64,000 nucleotides of DNA, taken from positions 124,001-188,000 of the forward strand of contig NZ_JAEFCA010000007.1 of the NCBI RefSeq assembly GCF_016405855.1. The letters are read 5' to 3'. The notes under the pieces are model-generated. The model did no database searches and was not told the origin of the DNA. It saw nothing but the letters and a program-made list of their open reading frames with translations. Origin of the DNA: Flavobacterium sp. IB48 (GTDB lineage: Bacteria > Bacteroidota > Bacteroidia > Flavobacteriales > Flavobacteriaceae). This document shows positions 48,809-56,776 of the stretch, one piece after another (the first letter of the stretch is position 1; the number at the start of each line of letters is the position of its first letter). Position numbers and translations under genes: made by a program.

Positions 48809-49411
48809 TTATTGAACATTGATTAATTCCACTTCCGCATTCGGATTAAAAAGATATGTTTTCCCTGAGCTTATTTCGATGCATTCAAAACGTTTGGTAC
48901 GAACGGCCAATTTCTTGAAAACTTTTCCGTTTTTGATCCTAAAAACACTTCCATACGGAATTTCAAAAACATAGTTCTTATCATTATCCTTGTCATATTG
49001 TTTTAAAGCCAAAGACAAAGTGGTATCGGTGTCACTACTTGCTGAAGGATTTTTGAAATGTCTTGCCAACAAAGGCAATATTTGTCCAGGAAATATTTCT
49101 GGTCGAATAAACGGAACCATCAGACGCTGAAAAGTAAATTTCCACTCATTTCCATGCGGTTTTATATTTCGTCCAAATTTTTCAAAAGCAACTAAATGCG
49201 CAATTTCATGAATTAGCGTAATTAAAAACCGATATTTATTCAAACTTGCATTAACCGTAATTTCATGTTTTCCACTTGGTCCGCGTCTATAATCTCCGTG
49301 ACGCGTTTGGCGTTCGTTTACAATTTTCAAATGAACCTGATTGGCCACTATCAAATCAAAAACAGGTTTTACCGCATGTTCTGGAATATATTTAGCTAAA
49401 GTATCGCTCAA
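48809..49411 (-). CDS. SprT-like zinc-dependent protein
   Basis: 200 residues. Zinc motif LITLIHEIAHLVAFEKFGRN (HExxH) with KPHGNEWK supplying the third ligand, as in the SprT-like family; the C-terminal part (SSGKTYLFNPNAEVELINVQ) lacks the Cys-rich zinc ribbon of SprT proper. Start codon is TTG at 49411, nine bases from an inverted-repeat boundary: an in-frame TAA lies just upstream and no ATG is available, so an earlier start may have been lost. Confidence 0.82.
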   Translation of the reverse strand: MSDTLAKYIPEHAVKPVFDLIVANQVHLKIVNERQTRHGDYRRGPSGKHEITVNASLNKYRFLITLIHEIAHLVAFEKFGRNIKPHGNEWKFTFQRLMVPFIRPEIFPGQILPLLARHFKNPSASSDTDTTLSLALKQYDKDNDKNYVFEIPYGSVFRIKNGKVFKKLAVRTKRFECIEISSGKTYLFNPNAEVELINVQ

Positions 49412-49420
49412 TTTAATTAT

Positions 49421-49444
49421 GAATTATGAGTTTTGAGTTATGAG
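49421..49444. repeat. Left inverted repeat flanking the four-helix-bundle gene
   Basis: 24 bases, starting GAATTATGAGTTTTGAG. It is the reverse complement, with one mismatch, of 49788-49811 and contains the stop codon of the enclosed gene. Confidence 0.85.
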
Positions 49445-49792
49445 TTTTTTCTTTGTCGTTAAAATTATACTTTTTATGATTTTTAGCACTTCTTCACATT
49501 GCTTGTGCATTGATTCAAATTCAGCAATAGTAATATACTTTGTTTCAATCAATATTTCTAACCAATACATTGATTCATCACATTCTTTCTGAGAAATTGA
49601 TAATTTATGAATAAAATCAGCTTTGCTTTGTGCATTCACAGCTTCCCGAACATTGGCACCAACTGAAGTAACCGAACGCAAAAACTGTTTACTCATTACA
49701 AATTCTTTCCTTTCTGCTACTAGCCATTTATAAAAGTTAACTCCTCTTACAGCTAACTCAAAACTTTTAGTTTTCACAATACTCTCACTCAT
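49424..49792 (-). CDS. Four-helix-bundle protein (23S intervening-sequence type)
   Basis: 122 residues: SFELAVRGVNFYKWLVAERKEF, QFLRSVTSVGANVREAVNAQSKADFIHKLSISQKECDESMYWLEIL and a third and fourth helix ending KSIILTTKKKLITQNS. This is the family first seen as open frames in 23S rRNA intervening sequences and now found widely as single chromosomal genes. Its start codon lies in one arm and its stop codon in the other arm of a 24-base inverted repeat, so the gene is exactly framed by the repeats. Inserted between the SprT-like and SDR genes. Function unknown. Confidence 0.88.
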   Translation of the reverse strand: MSESIVKTKSFELAVRGVNFYKWLVAERKEFVMSKQFLRSVTSVGANVREAVNAQSKADFIHKLSISQKECDESMYWLEILIETKYITIAEFESMHKQCEEVLKIIKSIILTTKKKLITQNS

Positions 49793-49811
49793 AATTCAAA
49801 ACTCATAATTC
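49788..49811. repeat. Right inverted repeat flanking the four-helix-bundle gene
   Basis: 24 bases, starting CTCATAATTCAAAACTCA; contains the start codon of the enclosed gene on the minus strand. No target-site duplication is obvious: the outer flanks are AT-rich and differ. Confidence 0.85.
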
Positions 49812-49819
49812 ACAACTAA

Positions 49820-50497
49820 TTATGGATTAGTTGAAGAAACTTCAAGAACTTTTCCGTTAAAATACTTATTTCCGTTTAATGTAAAATCATAAATATAAGT
49901 TGCCATTCCTTCTGCTGAAATCGGCGCTTGATATCCAGGAAAAGCTTCATTAAGCATTTCTGTTTGAACAGAACCCAAAGCCAAAACATTAAATGAAATT
50001 CCTTTTTCTTTATATTCTTCGGCTAGTAATTCAGTCAAAGTAATTACAGCACCTTTGCTCGAACTATAAGCAGCTAATCCTGCGAATTTCAAACTTCCGC
50101 GAACTCCACCAATCGAACTAATCGTAACTACGTGACTTCCTTTTTCTAAATACGGAATACAAATACGAGTTAGATTCGCAACAGCAAAAACATTCACTTT
50201 ATAAATGCTTTCAAAATCTGCTTGTGTAGTTTGCTCAAAAGGTTTTAAAAGCAAAGCACCAGCATTATGAACTACTGCATCTACTTTTTTCCATGTCGAA
50301 GAAAGAAAATTTTCAACCTGTCCTAAAGCATTTTCATCTGCCAAATCAACAGACAGACAAGTTACGTTTTGATGTTCTATAAGTGCTTGTGGTATTTTTC
50401 TAGAAATGGCCAAAACCTGATGACCAGCTTCAGCAAATTTCAAGGCTAATTCGTAACCAATTCCTCTGCTTGTTCCTGTAACGATAATATTTTTCAT
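49820..50497 (-). CDS. Short-chain dehydrogenase/reductase
   Basis: 225 residues. Cofactor motif TGTSRGIGYELA (residues 6-17), NAG in VVHNAGALLLKP, active-site Ser in VVTISSIGG and Tyr-x-x-x-Lys in YSSSKGAVI. Classical SDR of about 225 residues; substrate unknown. Exact -7 box four bases before ATG. Confidence 0.9.
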   Translation of the reverse strand: MKNIIVTGTSRGIGYELALKFAEAGHQVLAISRKIPQALIEHQNVTCLSVDLADENALGQVENFLSSTWKKVDAVVHNAGALLLKPFEQTTQADFESIYKVNVFAVANLTRICIPYLEKGSHVVTISSIGGVRGSLKFAGLAAYSSSKGAVITLTELLAEEYKEKGISFNVLALGSVQTEMLNEAFPGYQAPISAEGMATYIYDFTLNGNKYFNGKVLEVSSTNP

Positions 50498-50501
50498 ATC
50501 G

Positions 50502-50509
50502 CAAAAATA
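50502..50509 (-). promoter_or_regulatory. -7 promoter box of the SDR gene, four bases before ATG
   Basis: Minus-strand TATTTTTG then CGAT then ATG. Confidence 0.6.
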
Positions 50510-50532
50510 ATCAAATGCTGTAAAACAGCCTC

Positions 50533-51510
50533 TTATTTGTTCATGGTTATTTCTTGAGTTGGCGAAACAGCAATTTTGGTTACTGCAGGCAATAATTCTT
50601 GTGTGAATGCCGTGATATGCGGAATATCCATTAATTTAAATTCATCTGAAACATGATGATAATAATCAAAGTTTTCAAAATCAAAAGTACTTAGAGATTG
50701 GCATGGTTTTCCGAAAGCCTGAAAAAACGAATAATTATCAGATCTATAAAACAGCTTATACTCTGCTTCTTTTGGTAAAAATCCGATGGTGTTTTTTCCT
50801 GTATATTCATTTATTTTTTGTGCCATATTCGATTTATCAAAACCTGTTATATAAGCTAGATAATCGCGTTTCATTGGAACACCTATCATTTCGATATTTA
50901 ATTGTGTGTAAAGATTGAAATTTTGCTTTTTCAATTTCTCTACTAAACTTTTAGATCCTAGTAATCCTTTTTCTTCTCCCGCAAAAAATACAATTAATAT
51001 ACTTCGTTTGTTAGCTTTAGTTGTGCTAAAATATTTTGCCATTGCAGCTACAGAAGTTACTCCCGAAGCATCGTCATTGGCACCATTATTAATTTTATCA
51101 GCCTGATCTTTTGTCTCTAAACCAATATGATCGTAATGCGCGCTCAAAACAACAAATTCTTTTTTTAGTTCAGGATCTGTTCCTTCAATAACCCCAACAA
51201 TATTAAACGCTGGCTTTTCGAAATTGGTTAAAGTATCGCGATAAGTTTTAAAATACGGTTTAATTTTATTTTTCTTTAAAAAGTCTTCCAAGAAAACTGC
51301 CGCTTTTTCAATTCCTTTCGTTCCTGTCTCACGTCCTTCCAATTCATCAGAAGAAAGATATTTTAAGAAATCTGAAATTTCAGATTCCTTTACTTTATAA
51401 CTGATTTCTATAGGTTTTGAAACTCCTTTTATCTCATTCTCTTTTGTTGTTGAAGTTCCCGATTTGCATGCTAGAAAAACAAGAGGAAGCAGAAAGTATA
51501 GCTTTTTCAT
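50533..51510 (-). CDS. M28-family zinc aminopeptidase-like lipoprotein
   Basis: 325 residues with lipobox VFLAC (Cys at residue 15). M28 metal ligands in order: SAHYDHIG (His, Asp), NNGANDDASGV (Asp), FFAGEEKGLLGS (Glu-Glu), and the late FENFDYYHHVSDE (His). Upstream DYLSSDELEGRETGTKG-type segment (FLKYLSSDELEGRETGTKG) is typical of the family. Envelope-located peptidase, likely facing the periplasm. Confidence 0.9.
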   Translation of the reverse strand: MKKLYFLLPLVFLACKSGTSTTKENEIKGVSKPIEISYKVKESEISDFLKYLSSDELEGRETGTKGIEKAAVFLEDFLKKNKIKPYFKTYRDTLTNFEKPAFNIVGVIEGTDPELKKEFVVLSAHYDHIGLETKDQADKINNGANDDASGVTSVAAMAKYFSTTKANKRSILIVFFAGEEKGLLGSKSLVEKLKKQNFNLYTQLNIEMIGVPMKRDYLAYITGFDKSNMAQKINEYTGKNTIGFLPKEAEYKLFYRSDNYSFFQAFGKPCQSLSTFDFENFDYYHHVSDEFKLMDIPHITAFTQELLPAVTKIAVSPTQEITMNK

Positions 51511-51596
51511 AATGTTTGGTTTGATTTAATACTGAGTAAGAAACAAAAATTTACTTTAAGGCATAAACTTATGAAAAGTAATAGAATATTCATAAA

Positions 51597-51630
51597 AAAA
51601 CCCTTTCAAACTAAAAGCTGAAAGGGTTTT
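51597..51630 (-). terminator. Terminator of the acyl-CoA dehydrogenase gene
   Basis: Twelve-base stem AAAACCCTTTCA / TGAAAGGGTTTT with a 10-base loop. Confidence 0.85.
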
Positions 51631-51651
51631 AAAATTTATTTTGAAATCTAT

Positions 51652-52794
51652 TTATCCTGCAATAACTGCTCTAGAAATTACAATTTTCTGAATTTCAGAA
51701 GTTCCTTCGTAGATCTGAGTGATTTTAGCATCACGCATTAAACGCTCTACGTGGTATTCTTTTACATATCCGTTTCCTCCGTGAATTTGGACAGCTTCAA
51801 CTGAAGTATCCATTGCAACTTGCGAAGCAAATAATTTTGCCATTGCACCGCTCACGTCGTAGTTTTTATGATTGTCTTTATCCCAAGCTGCTTTCATACA
51901 TAAATGACGCGCCGCTTCGATGTTTACAGCCATATCTGCCAATTTAAAAGCAATTGCCTGATGATTGCAAATTTCTGTTCCAAAAGCTTTACGCTCTTTA
52001 GAATATTTCAAAGCCATTTCGTAAGCTCCAGAAGCAATTCCTAACGCTTGAGAAGCAATTCCGATTCTTCCTCCCGCAAGAGTTTTCATAGCAAATTTAA
52101 ATCCGAAACCATCTTCTCCGATTCTATTTTCTTTTGGAACTTTAACATCAGAAAACATTAAAGAATGTGTATCAGAACCACGGATTCCCATTTTTTGTTC
52201 TTTCGGACCAACTGAGAAACCTGGCATATCTTTCGTCATAATTAAAGCATTGATTCCTTTGTGCTTTAATTCTGGATGAGTTTGTGCAATTACTAAATAT
52301 ACAGAAGCTGTATTTCCGTTTGTAATCCAGTTTTTAGTTCCGTTCACTAAATAGTGATCTCCCATATCAACCGCTGTTGTTTTTTGAGAAGTCGCATCAC
52401 TTCCTGCTTCAGGCTCACTTAAACAGAAAGCTCCGTGAATTTCTCCAGAAGCTAAACCTGGTAAATATTTTTGTTTTTGTTCTTCGGTACCATATTCTTG
52501 TAATCCCCAGCAAACTAATGAATTGTTTACAGACATAACAACAGAAGCAGAAGCATCTATTTTAGAAATTTCTTCCATTGCAATAACATAAGAAATAGCG
52601 TCAAGACCGCTTCCTCCGTATTTAGGATCAACCATCATTCCCATAAATCCAAGCTCACCCATTTTTTTGATTTGCTCAGTTGGAAAAATTTGTTTTTCGT
52701 CTCGTTCAATAACTCCCGGCAATAATTCATTTTGAGCAAAATCTCTTGCTGCCTGTTGAATCATTAAATGTTCTTCGGTAAGATTAAAATCCAT
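51652..52794 (-). CDS. Acyl-CoA dehydrogenase
   Basis: 380 residues. Family signatures GAFCLSEPEAGSD (about 125-137) and QIHGGNGYVKEYHVERLMRDAKITQIYEGTSEIQKIVISR near the C terminus, where the Glu of YEGTSE is the catalytic base in short-chain enzymes. FAD enzyme of fatty-acid or branched-chain amino-acid breakdown. The promoter has a palindromic site shared with the KAS III-like gene. Confidence 0.95.
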   Translation of the reverse strand: MDFNLTEEHLMIQQAARDFAQNELLPGVIERDEKQIFPTEQIKKMGELGFMGMMVDPKYGGSGLDAISYVIAMEEISKIDASASVVMSVNNSLVCWGLQEYGTEEQKQKYLPGLASGEIHGAFCLSEPEAGSDATSQKTTAVDMGDHYLVNGTKNWITNGNTASVYLVIAQTHPELKHKGINALIMTKDMPGFSVGPKEQKMGIRGSDTHSLMFSDVKVPKENRIGEDGFGFKFAMKTLAGGRIGIASQALGIASGAYEMALKYSKERKAFGTEICNHQAIAFKLADMAVNIEAARHLCMKAAWDKDNHKNYDVSGAMAKLFASQVAMDTSVEAVQIHGGNGYVKEYHVERLMRDAKITQIYEGTSEIQKIVISRAVIAG

Positions 52795-52910
52795 AGTAGT
52801 TTACTTTAAATGTTTTTCTCAACCAGATTTCAAAACAGATTTCTTTAGTTGATAGTTTTTTTATGTTTTTTGTGTTTTTTCGGAGCCTCTTTTTTTAAAG
52901 CAAAGGCTTC

Positions 52911-52953
52911 CAAAGATACTTTTTAAAAGTGTAATTTACAATGCATGCATATA
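52911..52953 (-). promoter_or_regulatory. Promoter and palindromic site of the acyl-CoA dehydrogenase gene
   Basis: Minus strand: TATATGCATGCAT (52953-52941), overlapping TTG (52941-52939), 20 bases, TATCTTTG (52918-52911). The palindrome touches the -33 box, a position suited to a regulator. Implied leader about 110 bases. Confidence 0.6.
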
Positions 52954-53289
52954 AAATTAATAGATCAGCAAAGATAACGATAACGTTTTCGTAATTATTT
53001 AGCTTTTTCTCCAAATGAGCGTTAATCTCGCAACAATTCTTTTAAAATTTAAAAGTCTTTTTTTCTTTTTAGAGCATATAAAAACGGACATTTTGATGAC
53101 TTTTTACCAGTCTTTCATTAAACAATTCTTAAAACACGTAAATCTACGTAAAACTAGTCTTACTAAATTGATTTTTAATGTAATACAAAAATTAAATGTA
53201 AATTTTACAGAAAAAAAACATATTGAAAATGAACCAAATATTAATAAATTAACATTATTTTTGACCAAAAAATAAATAATTGATAGAAC
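52954..53289. other. Gene-free spacer of about 335 bases
   Basis: AT-rich. Contains the imperfect palindrome ACGATAACGTTTTCGT near 52977 and a TATTTTTG box at 53256-53263 that may serve the next gene. A frame at 53015-53275 looks non-coding. Confidence 0.45.
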
Positions 53290-53865
53290 ATGAAAAAGAT
53301 TTTACTATTACTAACATTCCTCTTAAGCTTACAATTTTCTACTGTTTCGGCACAAACTCAAATCGATGTTAATGGCGTAACAGTTCCTAGAAAAATAGAT
53401 TTTCTAGGTAAGACTTTACAACTTAACGGTGCTGGTGGAAGATCAAAAATGTGGTTGGAAGTTTATGTGCAGGCATTGTATTTATCTCAATTAGCGCAGG
53501 ATCCTCAATTCATTATTGATAGTGATACTGAAATGGCAGTTAGAATCGAAATTACTTCTTCTATGGTTTCTTCAAATAAACTGACAAAAGCTATGAACAC
53601 AGGTTTTGAAAAATCTGCGGGTGCAAATCTTGAACAATTACGTCCTAGAATTGAGCAGTTAAAAAGTTTCTTAAGCGATGCCATTACAGAAAAAGATGTT
53701 TTCATTTTAGCATACAACCCATTAGACCAAAATGTTTATGTTTCTAAAAACGAAGTTTTGAAAGGAAAAATTCCTGGATTCGATTTCAAAAAAGCATTAT
53801 TCGGAATCTGGCTTTCTGATAAACCAGTTGACGAAACTTTGAAAAAACATTTATTAGGACAATAA
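53290..53865 (+). CDS. Chalcone-isomerase-like periplasmic protein
   Basis: 191 residues with signal peptide ending VSAQ. Chalcone-isomerase-like features: VNGVTVPRKIDFLGKTLQLNGAGGRSKMWLEVYVQALYLSQ (about 26-66), VRIEITSSMVSSNKLTKAMNTGFEKSA and KALFGIWLSDKPVDETLKKHLLG. Bacterial members of this fold are mostly non-catalytic or fatty-acid binding; no flavonoid role is implied. Monocistronic. Confidence 0.85.
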   Translation: MKKILLLLTFLLSLQFSTVSAQTQIDVNGVTVPRKIDFLGKTLQLNGAGGRSKMWLEVYVQALYLSQLAQDPQFIIDSDTEMAVRIEITSSMVSSNKLTKAMNTGFEKSAGANLEQLRPRIEQLKSFLSDAITEKDVFILAYNPLDQNVYVSKNEVLKGKIPGFDFKKALFGIWLSDKPVDETLKKHLLGQ

Positions 53866-53887
53866 TTCTTAATTTTCTGAATATTCA

Positions 53888-53921
53888 AAAAGCCGTCCCG
53901 AAAAATTTCGGGACGGCTTTT
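53888..53921 (+). terminator. Terminator of the chalcone-isomerase-like gene
   Basis: Sixteen-base perfect stem AAAAGCCGTCCCGAAA / TTTCGGGACGGCTTTT with a minimal loop and T-run. Confidence 0.92.
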
Positions 53922-54009
53922 CTTTTTTGTTTTATAAATTTGATGCAAAATACATTATTCGCATTATTCTATTTTATACATTTACGCAAAATAAACATAT
54001 CACAACAAA

Positions 54010-55236
54010 ATGAAAGATTTATTACAACAATTTGAAAACAAAGCACCTGAAATTGTTTTCAATTGGAAAGATTCAGAAACAGAAGCCGAAGGGTGGACTG
54101 TTATTAATTCACTTCGTGGAGGAGCTGCGGGTGGAGGAACAAGAATGAGAAAAGGTCTAGACATGAACGAAGTTTTGTCTTTGGCTAAAACTATGGAAGT
54201 TAAATTCTCAGTTTCTGGTCCTGCAATTGGAGGAGCTAAATCTGGAATAAATTTTGATCCGAACGATCCTCGCAAAAAAGGTGTTTTGCAACGTTGGTAC
54301 AAAGCCGTTTCTCCTTTATTGAAAAGCTACTATGGAACTGGAGGAGATTTAAATGTTGATGAGATTCACGAAGTAATTCCAATGACGGAAGAATGTGGTG
54401 TTTGGCATCCGCAGGAAGGTGTTTTTAATGGACACTTTAAACCAACCGAAGCTGATAAAATTAATAGAATCGGACAATTACGTCAAGGTGTAATTAAAGT
54501 AATTGAAAATCCGAAATTCTCTCCAGACGTTACTAGAAAATATACCGTTGCCGATATGATTACTGGTTTTGGTGTTGCAGAAGCAGTTCGTCATTTTTAC
54601 GCTACTTATGGCGGAGACATTAAAGGTAAAAAAGCAATTGTTCAAGGTTTTGGAAACGTAGGTTCTGCAGCTGCTTTTTATTTAGCAGAAATGGGAGCGA
54701 AAGTTATCGGAATCATTGATCGCGATGGCGGATTAATAAAAGAAGAAGGTTTTTCTTTTGAAGAGATCAGAACGTTATTTTTAAATAAAGACGGAAATAA
54801 ATTAGTTGCTGACAATATGATTCCGTTTGAAGAAATCAATTCTAAAATCTGGACTATTGGTGCTGAAATTTTCACTCCTTGTGCGGCTTCAAGATTGGTT
54901 ACTCAAACACAAATTGACAGCTTGATCGCAAACGGATTAGAAGTAATTTCTTGTGGTGCCAATGTTCCTTTTGCTGACAAAGAAATTTTCTTTGGTTCTA
55001 TCATGGAAGAAGTAGACCGTAAAGTAAGTTTAATTCCTGACTTTATTTCAAACTGCGGAATGGCAAGAGTTTTTGCTTATTTCATGGAGAAAAAAGTTCA
55101 AATGACCGATGAGGCTATTTTTAACGATACATCTGATACAATTAAAAATGCGATTGTTAAAGCTCACGCTCTGAGTTCGTCAAAAACAAATATTAGTGCA
55201 ACTGCTTTTGAGATTGCATTGAAACAGTTAGTGTAA
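54010..55236 (+). CDS. Glu/Leu/Phe/Val dehydrogenase
   Basis: 408 residues. Substrate domain LRGGAAGGGTRMRKGLDMNEVLSLAKTMEVKFSVSGPAIGGAKSGI with the catalytic Lys region, then YYGTGGDLNVDE, and a Rossmann domain KKAIVQGFGNVGSAAAFYLAEMGAKVIGIID. FTPCAASRLVTQ and FISNCGMARVFAYFM follow. Oxidative deamination of a hydrophobic or acidic amino acid with NAD(P). Sequence cannot fix the substrate; the length is between leucine (about 365) and glutamate (about 450) dehydrogenases. Confidence 0.9.
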   Translation: MKDLLQQFENKAPEIVFNWKDSETEAEGWTVINSLRGGAAGGGTRMRKGLDMNEVLSLAKTMEVKFSVSGPAIGGAKSGINFDPNDPRKKGVLQRWYKAVSPLLKSYYGTGGDLNVDEIHEVIPMTEECGVWHPQEGVFNGHFKPTEADKINRIGQLRQGVIKVIENPKFSPDVTRKYTVADMITGFGVAEAVRHFYATYGGDIKGKKAIVQGFGNVGSAAAFYLAEMGAKVIGIIDRDGGLIKEEGFSFEEIRTLFLNKDGNKLVADNMIPFEEINSKIWTIGAEIFTPCAASRLVTQTQIDSLIANGLEVISCGANVPFADKEIFFGSIMEEVDRKVSLIPDFISNCGMARVFAYFMEKKVQMTDEAIFNDTSDTIKNAIVKAHALSSSKTNISATAFEIALKQLV

Positions 55237-55259
55237 TGTATTCTACACTTTAATATATA

Positions 55260-55287
55260 AACGGGCCAGATTTCTATTTGGCTCGTT
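55260..55287 (+). terminator. Terminator of the amino-acid dehydrogenase gene
   Basis: Nine-base stem AACGGGCCA / TGGCTCGTT with one G-U pair, followed by T7. Confidence 0.75.
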
Positions 55288-55307
55288 TTTTTGTACTGTA
55301 GATATTT

Positions 55308-55480
55308 AACGCAAAGTACGCTAAGATATTTTTATTCAGAGCGCAAGCAATATCTAAATATTAAGTTCACAAAGCTTTATCTTGACAAAGCTTTGCTAAC
55401 TTTTAATCTTAAGATTCACTCAAATTTAAGTCAATTAAAACTTTGCGTTTCTTTGCGTAAATCTTAGCGTGCTTTGCGTT
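55308..55480. repeat. Inverted repeat AACGCAAAGTACGCTAAGAT
   Basis: Left arm 55308-55327 and right arm 55461-55480 pair with one mismatch in 20 bases; the 133-base interior has smaller repeats of AAAGCTTT and TTTGCGT. It fills most of the 360-base gap before the tonB-like gene. Confidence 0.75.
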
Positions 55481-55596
55481 ATAATTTTTTAAAAAACCTT
55501 AGTACCCTTTGCGGTTAAATTCTCTCTTTCATTCTAAACAATTTTTACTACTTTTAAACGTTTTTAAAATAATACATTTCAAAATTCAGAATTTAA

Positions 55597-56502
55597 ATGA
55601 GTTCCTCTATTTCTTCAGATCAAAAGAAATCATTAGTATTCACAATCGCTATTTATGCGGTAGTTATTGCGTTGCTATTTTTTATACGTTTTTGGCCTCC
55701 ATATAATCCTGAAAATAATGTTGCCCTTGCAGATGGCGGAGGAGGTGGCGGAGGCGTTACAGTAAATTTTGGAGATAGCGATTTAGGTTCTGGAGCCAAT
55801 TATAAAAGCGAAGTTTTGGATGTAAAGAACAATGTAAAACAAGCTCCTGCAAAAGCAACTCCTGAAGAAGAAGCTATAATTAGTCAAGAAAATACAACTG
55901 CCGATAATGATGTTGTAATTCCGACAAAAGAAAAACCGAAGAAGCCTGTTCCTGTCGAGAAACCAATACAAAAACCTGTGCCCGAAAAACCAAAAGTTTC
56001 TAACTCTACAAACGATGCTTTAGCAAGTATTATGAAAGGTTCGAACAAAGGCGGAGACGGAGATGATAAAGCAGCAGGAAACAAAGGAAAAGCTAACGGA
56101 AGTTTAAACTCAAACGGATATTATGGCTCTGGTGGTTCTGGTGGAGGAACTGGAGGCGGTAACGGAACTGGAAATGGCATTGGCACTGGAAGCGGTTACG
56201 GAGCAGGAACTGGCGGAGGATCTGGCGGAGGATCTGGATATTCTCTAGGAAACAGAAAAGCCTTATCTAAACCAGCGCCAAAATATACTTGTAACGAAGA
56301 AGGAAAAGTCGTTGTTGAAGTAAGTGTTGACCAAAACGGAAAAACAATAAGCGCAACACCAGGAATTAAAGGAACAACAAATACTGCAAAATGCTTATTA
56401 GATCAAGCAAGAATTGCAGCAATGAATACCAAATGGGAATCTGACAGTGATGCTCCTGCAAAACAAGTTGGAAAAATTATTTATAATTTTAGTTTGGATT
56501 AA
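55597..56502 (+). CDS. TonB-like energy transducer
   Basis: 301 residues. One N-terminal membrane helix (SLVFTIAIYAVVIALLFFIRF, about 12-32), a periplasmic Gly-rich stretch after it, a Pro/Lys-rich spacer (PTKEKPKKPVPVEKPIQKP, about 108-130), a second Gly/Ser-rich stretch (about 165-210), and a C-terminal TonB-type domain KYTCNEEGKVVVEVSVDQNG to the end (IIYNFSLD). It converges on exbD-exbB and should work with them to power TonB-dependent receptors such as the one at 20.4 kb. Confidence 0.85.
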   Translation: MSSSISSDQKKSLVFTIAIYAVVIALLFFIRFWPPYNPENNVALADGGGGGGGVTVNFGDSDLGSGANYKSEVLDVKNNVKQAPAKATPEEEAIISQENTTADNDVVIPTKEKPKKPVPVEKPIQKPVPEKPKVSNSTNDALASIMKGSNKGGDGDDKAAGNKGKANGSLNSNGYYGSGGSGGGTGGGNGTGNGIGTGSGYGAGTGGGSGGGSGYSLGNRKALSKPAPKYTCNEEGKVVVEVSVDQNGKTISATPGIKGTTNTAKCLLDQARIAAMNTKWESDSDAPAKQVGKIIYNFSLD

Positions 56503-56533
56503 AAAACAGATTTACACTAAATCTGTTTTCTAT

Positions 56534-56567
56534 AAAAAAGGCTTTCAGAAATCTGAAAGCCTTTTTT
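56534..56567. terminator. Terminator of the tonB-like gene
   Basis: Sixteen-base stem AAAAAAGGCTTTCAGA / TCTGAAAGCCTTTTTT with a two-base loop. Confidence 0.92.
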
Positions 56568-56601
56568 ATAGAACTTGTTTGACTCATTTCTTTCGTTCAG
56601 T

Positions 56602-56703
56602 TTGTCATTTCGACGAAGGAGAAATCTTCGCGAGAAGCTCTACAAAGATTGGATTTTCGTTGCGGAGCTACTTGTGGAGATTTCTCCTTCGTCGAAATGA
56701 CAA
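56602..56703. repeat. About 102-base palindrome (TTGTCAT family), copy 2
   Basis: Left arm 56602-56626 (TTGTCATTTCGACGAAGGAG...) is perfectly complementary over 25 bases to right arm 56679-56703. Same length and ends as copies at 38254 and 61378. Confidence 0.9.
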
Positions 56704-56733
56704 AATTGCGTTTTTTGCTTCTCCTATTAAATA

Positions 56734-56752
56734 ACAGGTTTTAAAAACCTGT
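56734..56752. repeat. Short palindrome ACAGGTTTT / AAACCTGT
   Basis: Related in style to the CAAGGTTTTCAAAACCTTG arms at 25035 (AGGTTTT then AAAACCT). Lies between two larger elements in the tonB-exbD gap. Confidence 0.55.
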
Positions 56753-56776
56753 CAGGTCAAGATTATCAATTAGTTC

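Noticed and set aside
49424..49792. Remnant of a 23S rRNA intervening sequence
   Set aside because: The four-helix-bundle family can be of that kind, but no 23S rRNA sequence flanks it here.
49421..49811. Insertion sequence with transposase
   Set aside because: The enclosed gene is a four-helix-bundle protein without transposase motifs, and no target duplication is visible.
53015..53275. Open frame of 86 residues upstream of the chalcone-isomerase-like gene
   Set aside because: Composition is typical of translated AT-rich spacer (Phe, Lys, Leu, Asn), there is no family likeness, and it overlaps the likely promoter region.
55884..56084. Frames antisense to the tonB-like gene
   Set aside because: They arise from the Pro/Lys- and Gly-rich repeats of TonB read backwards.
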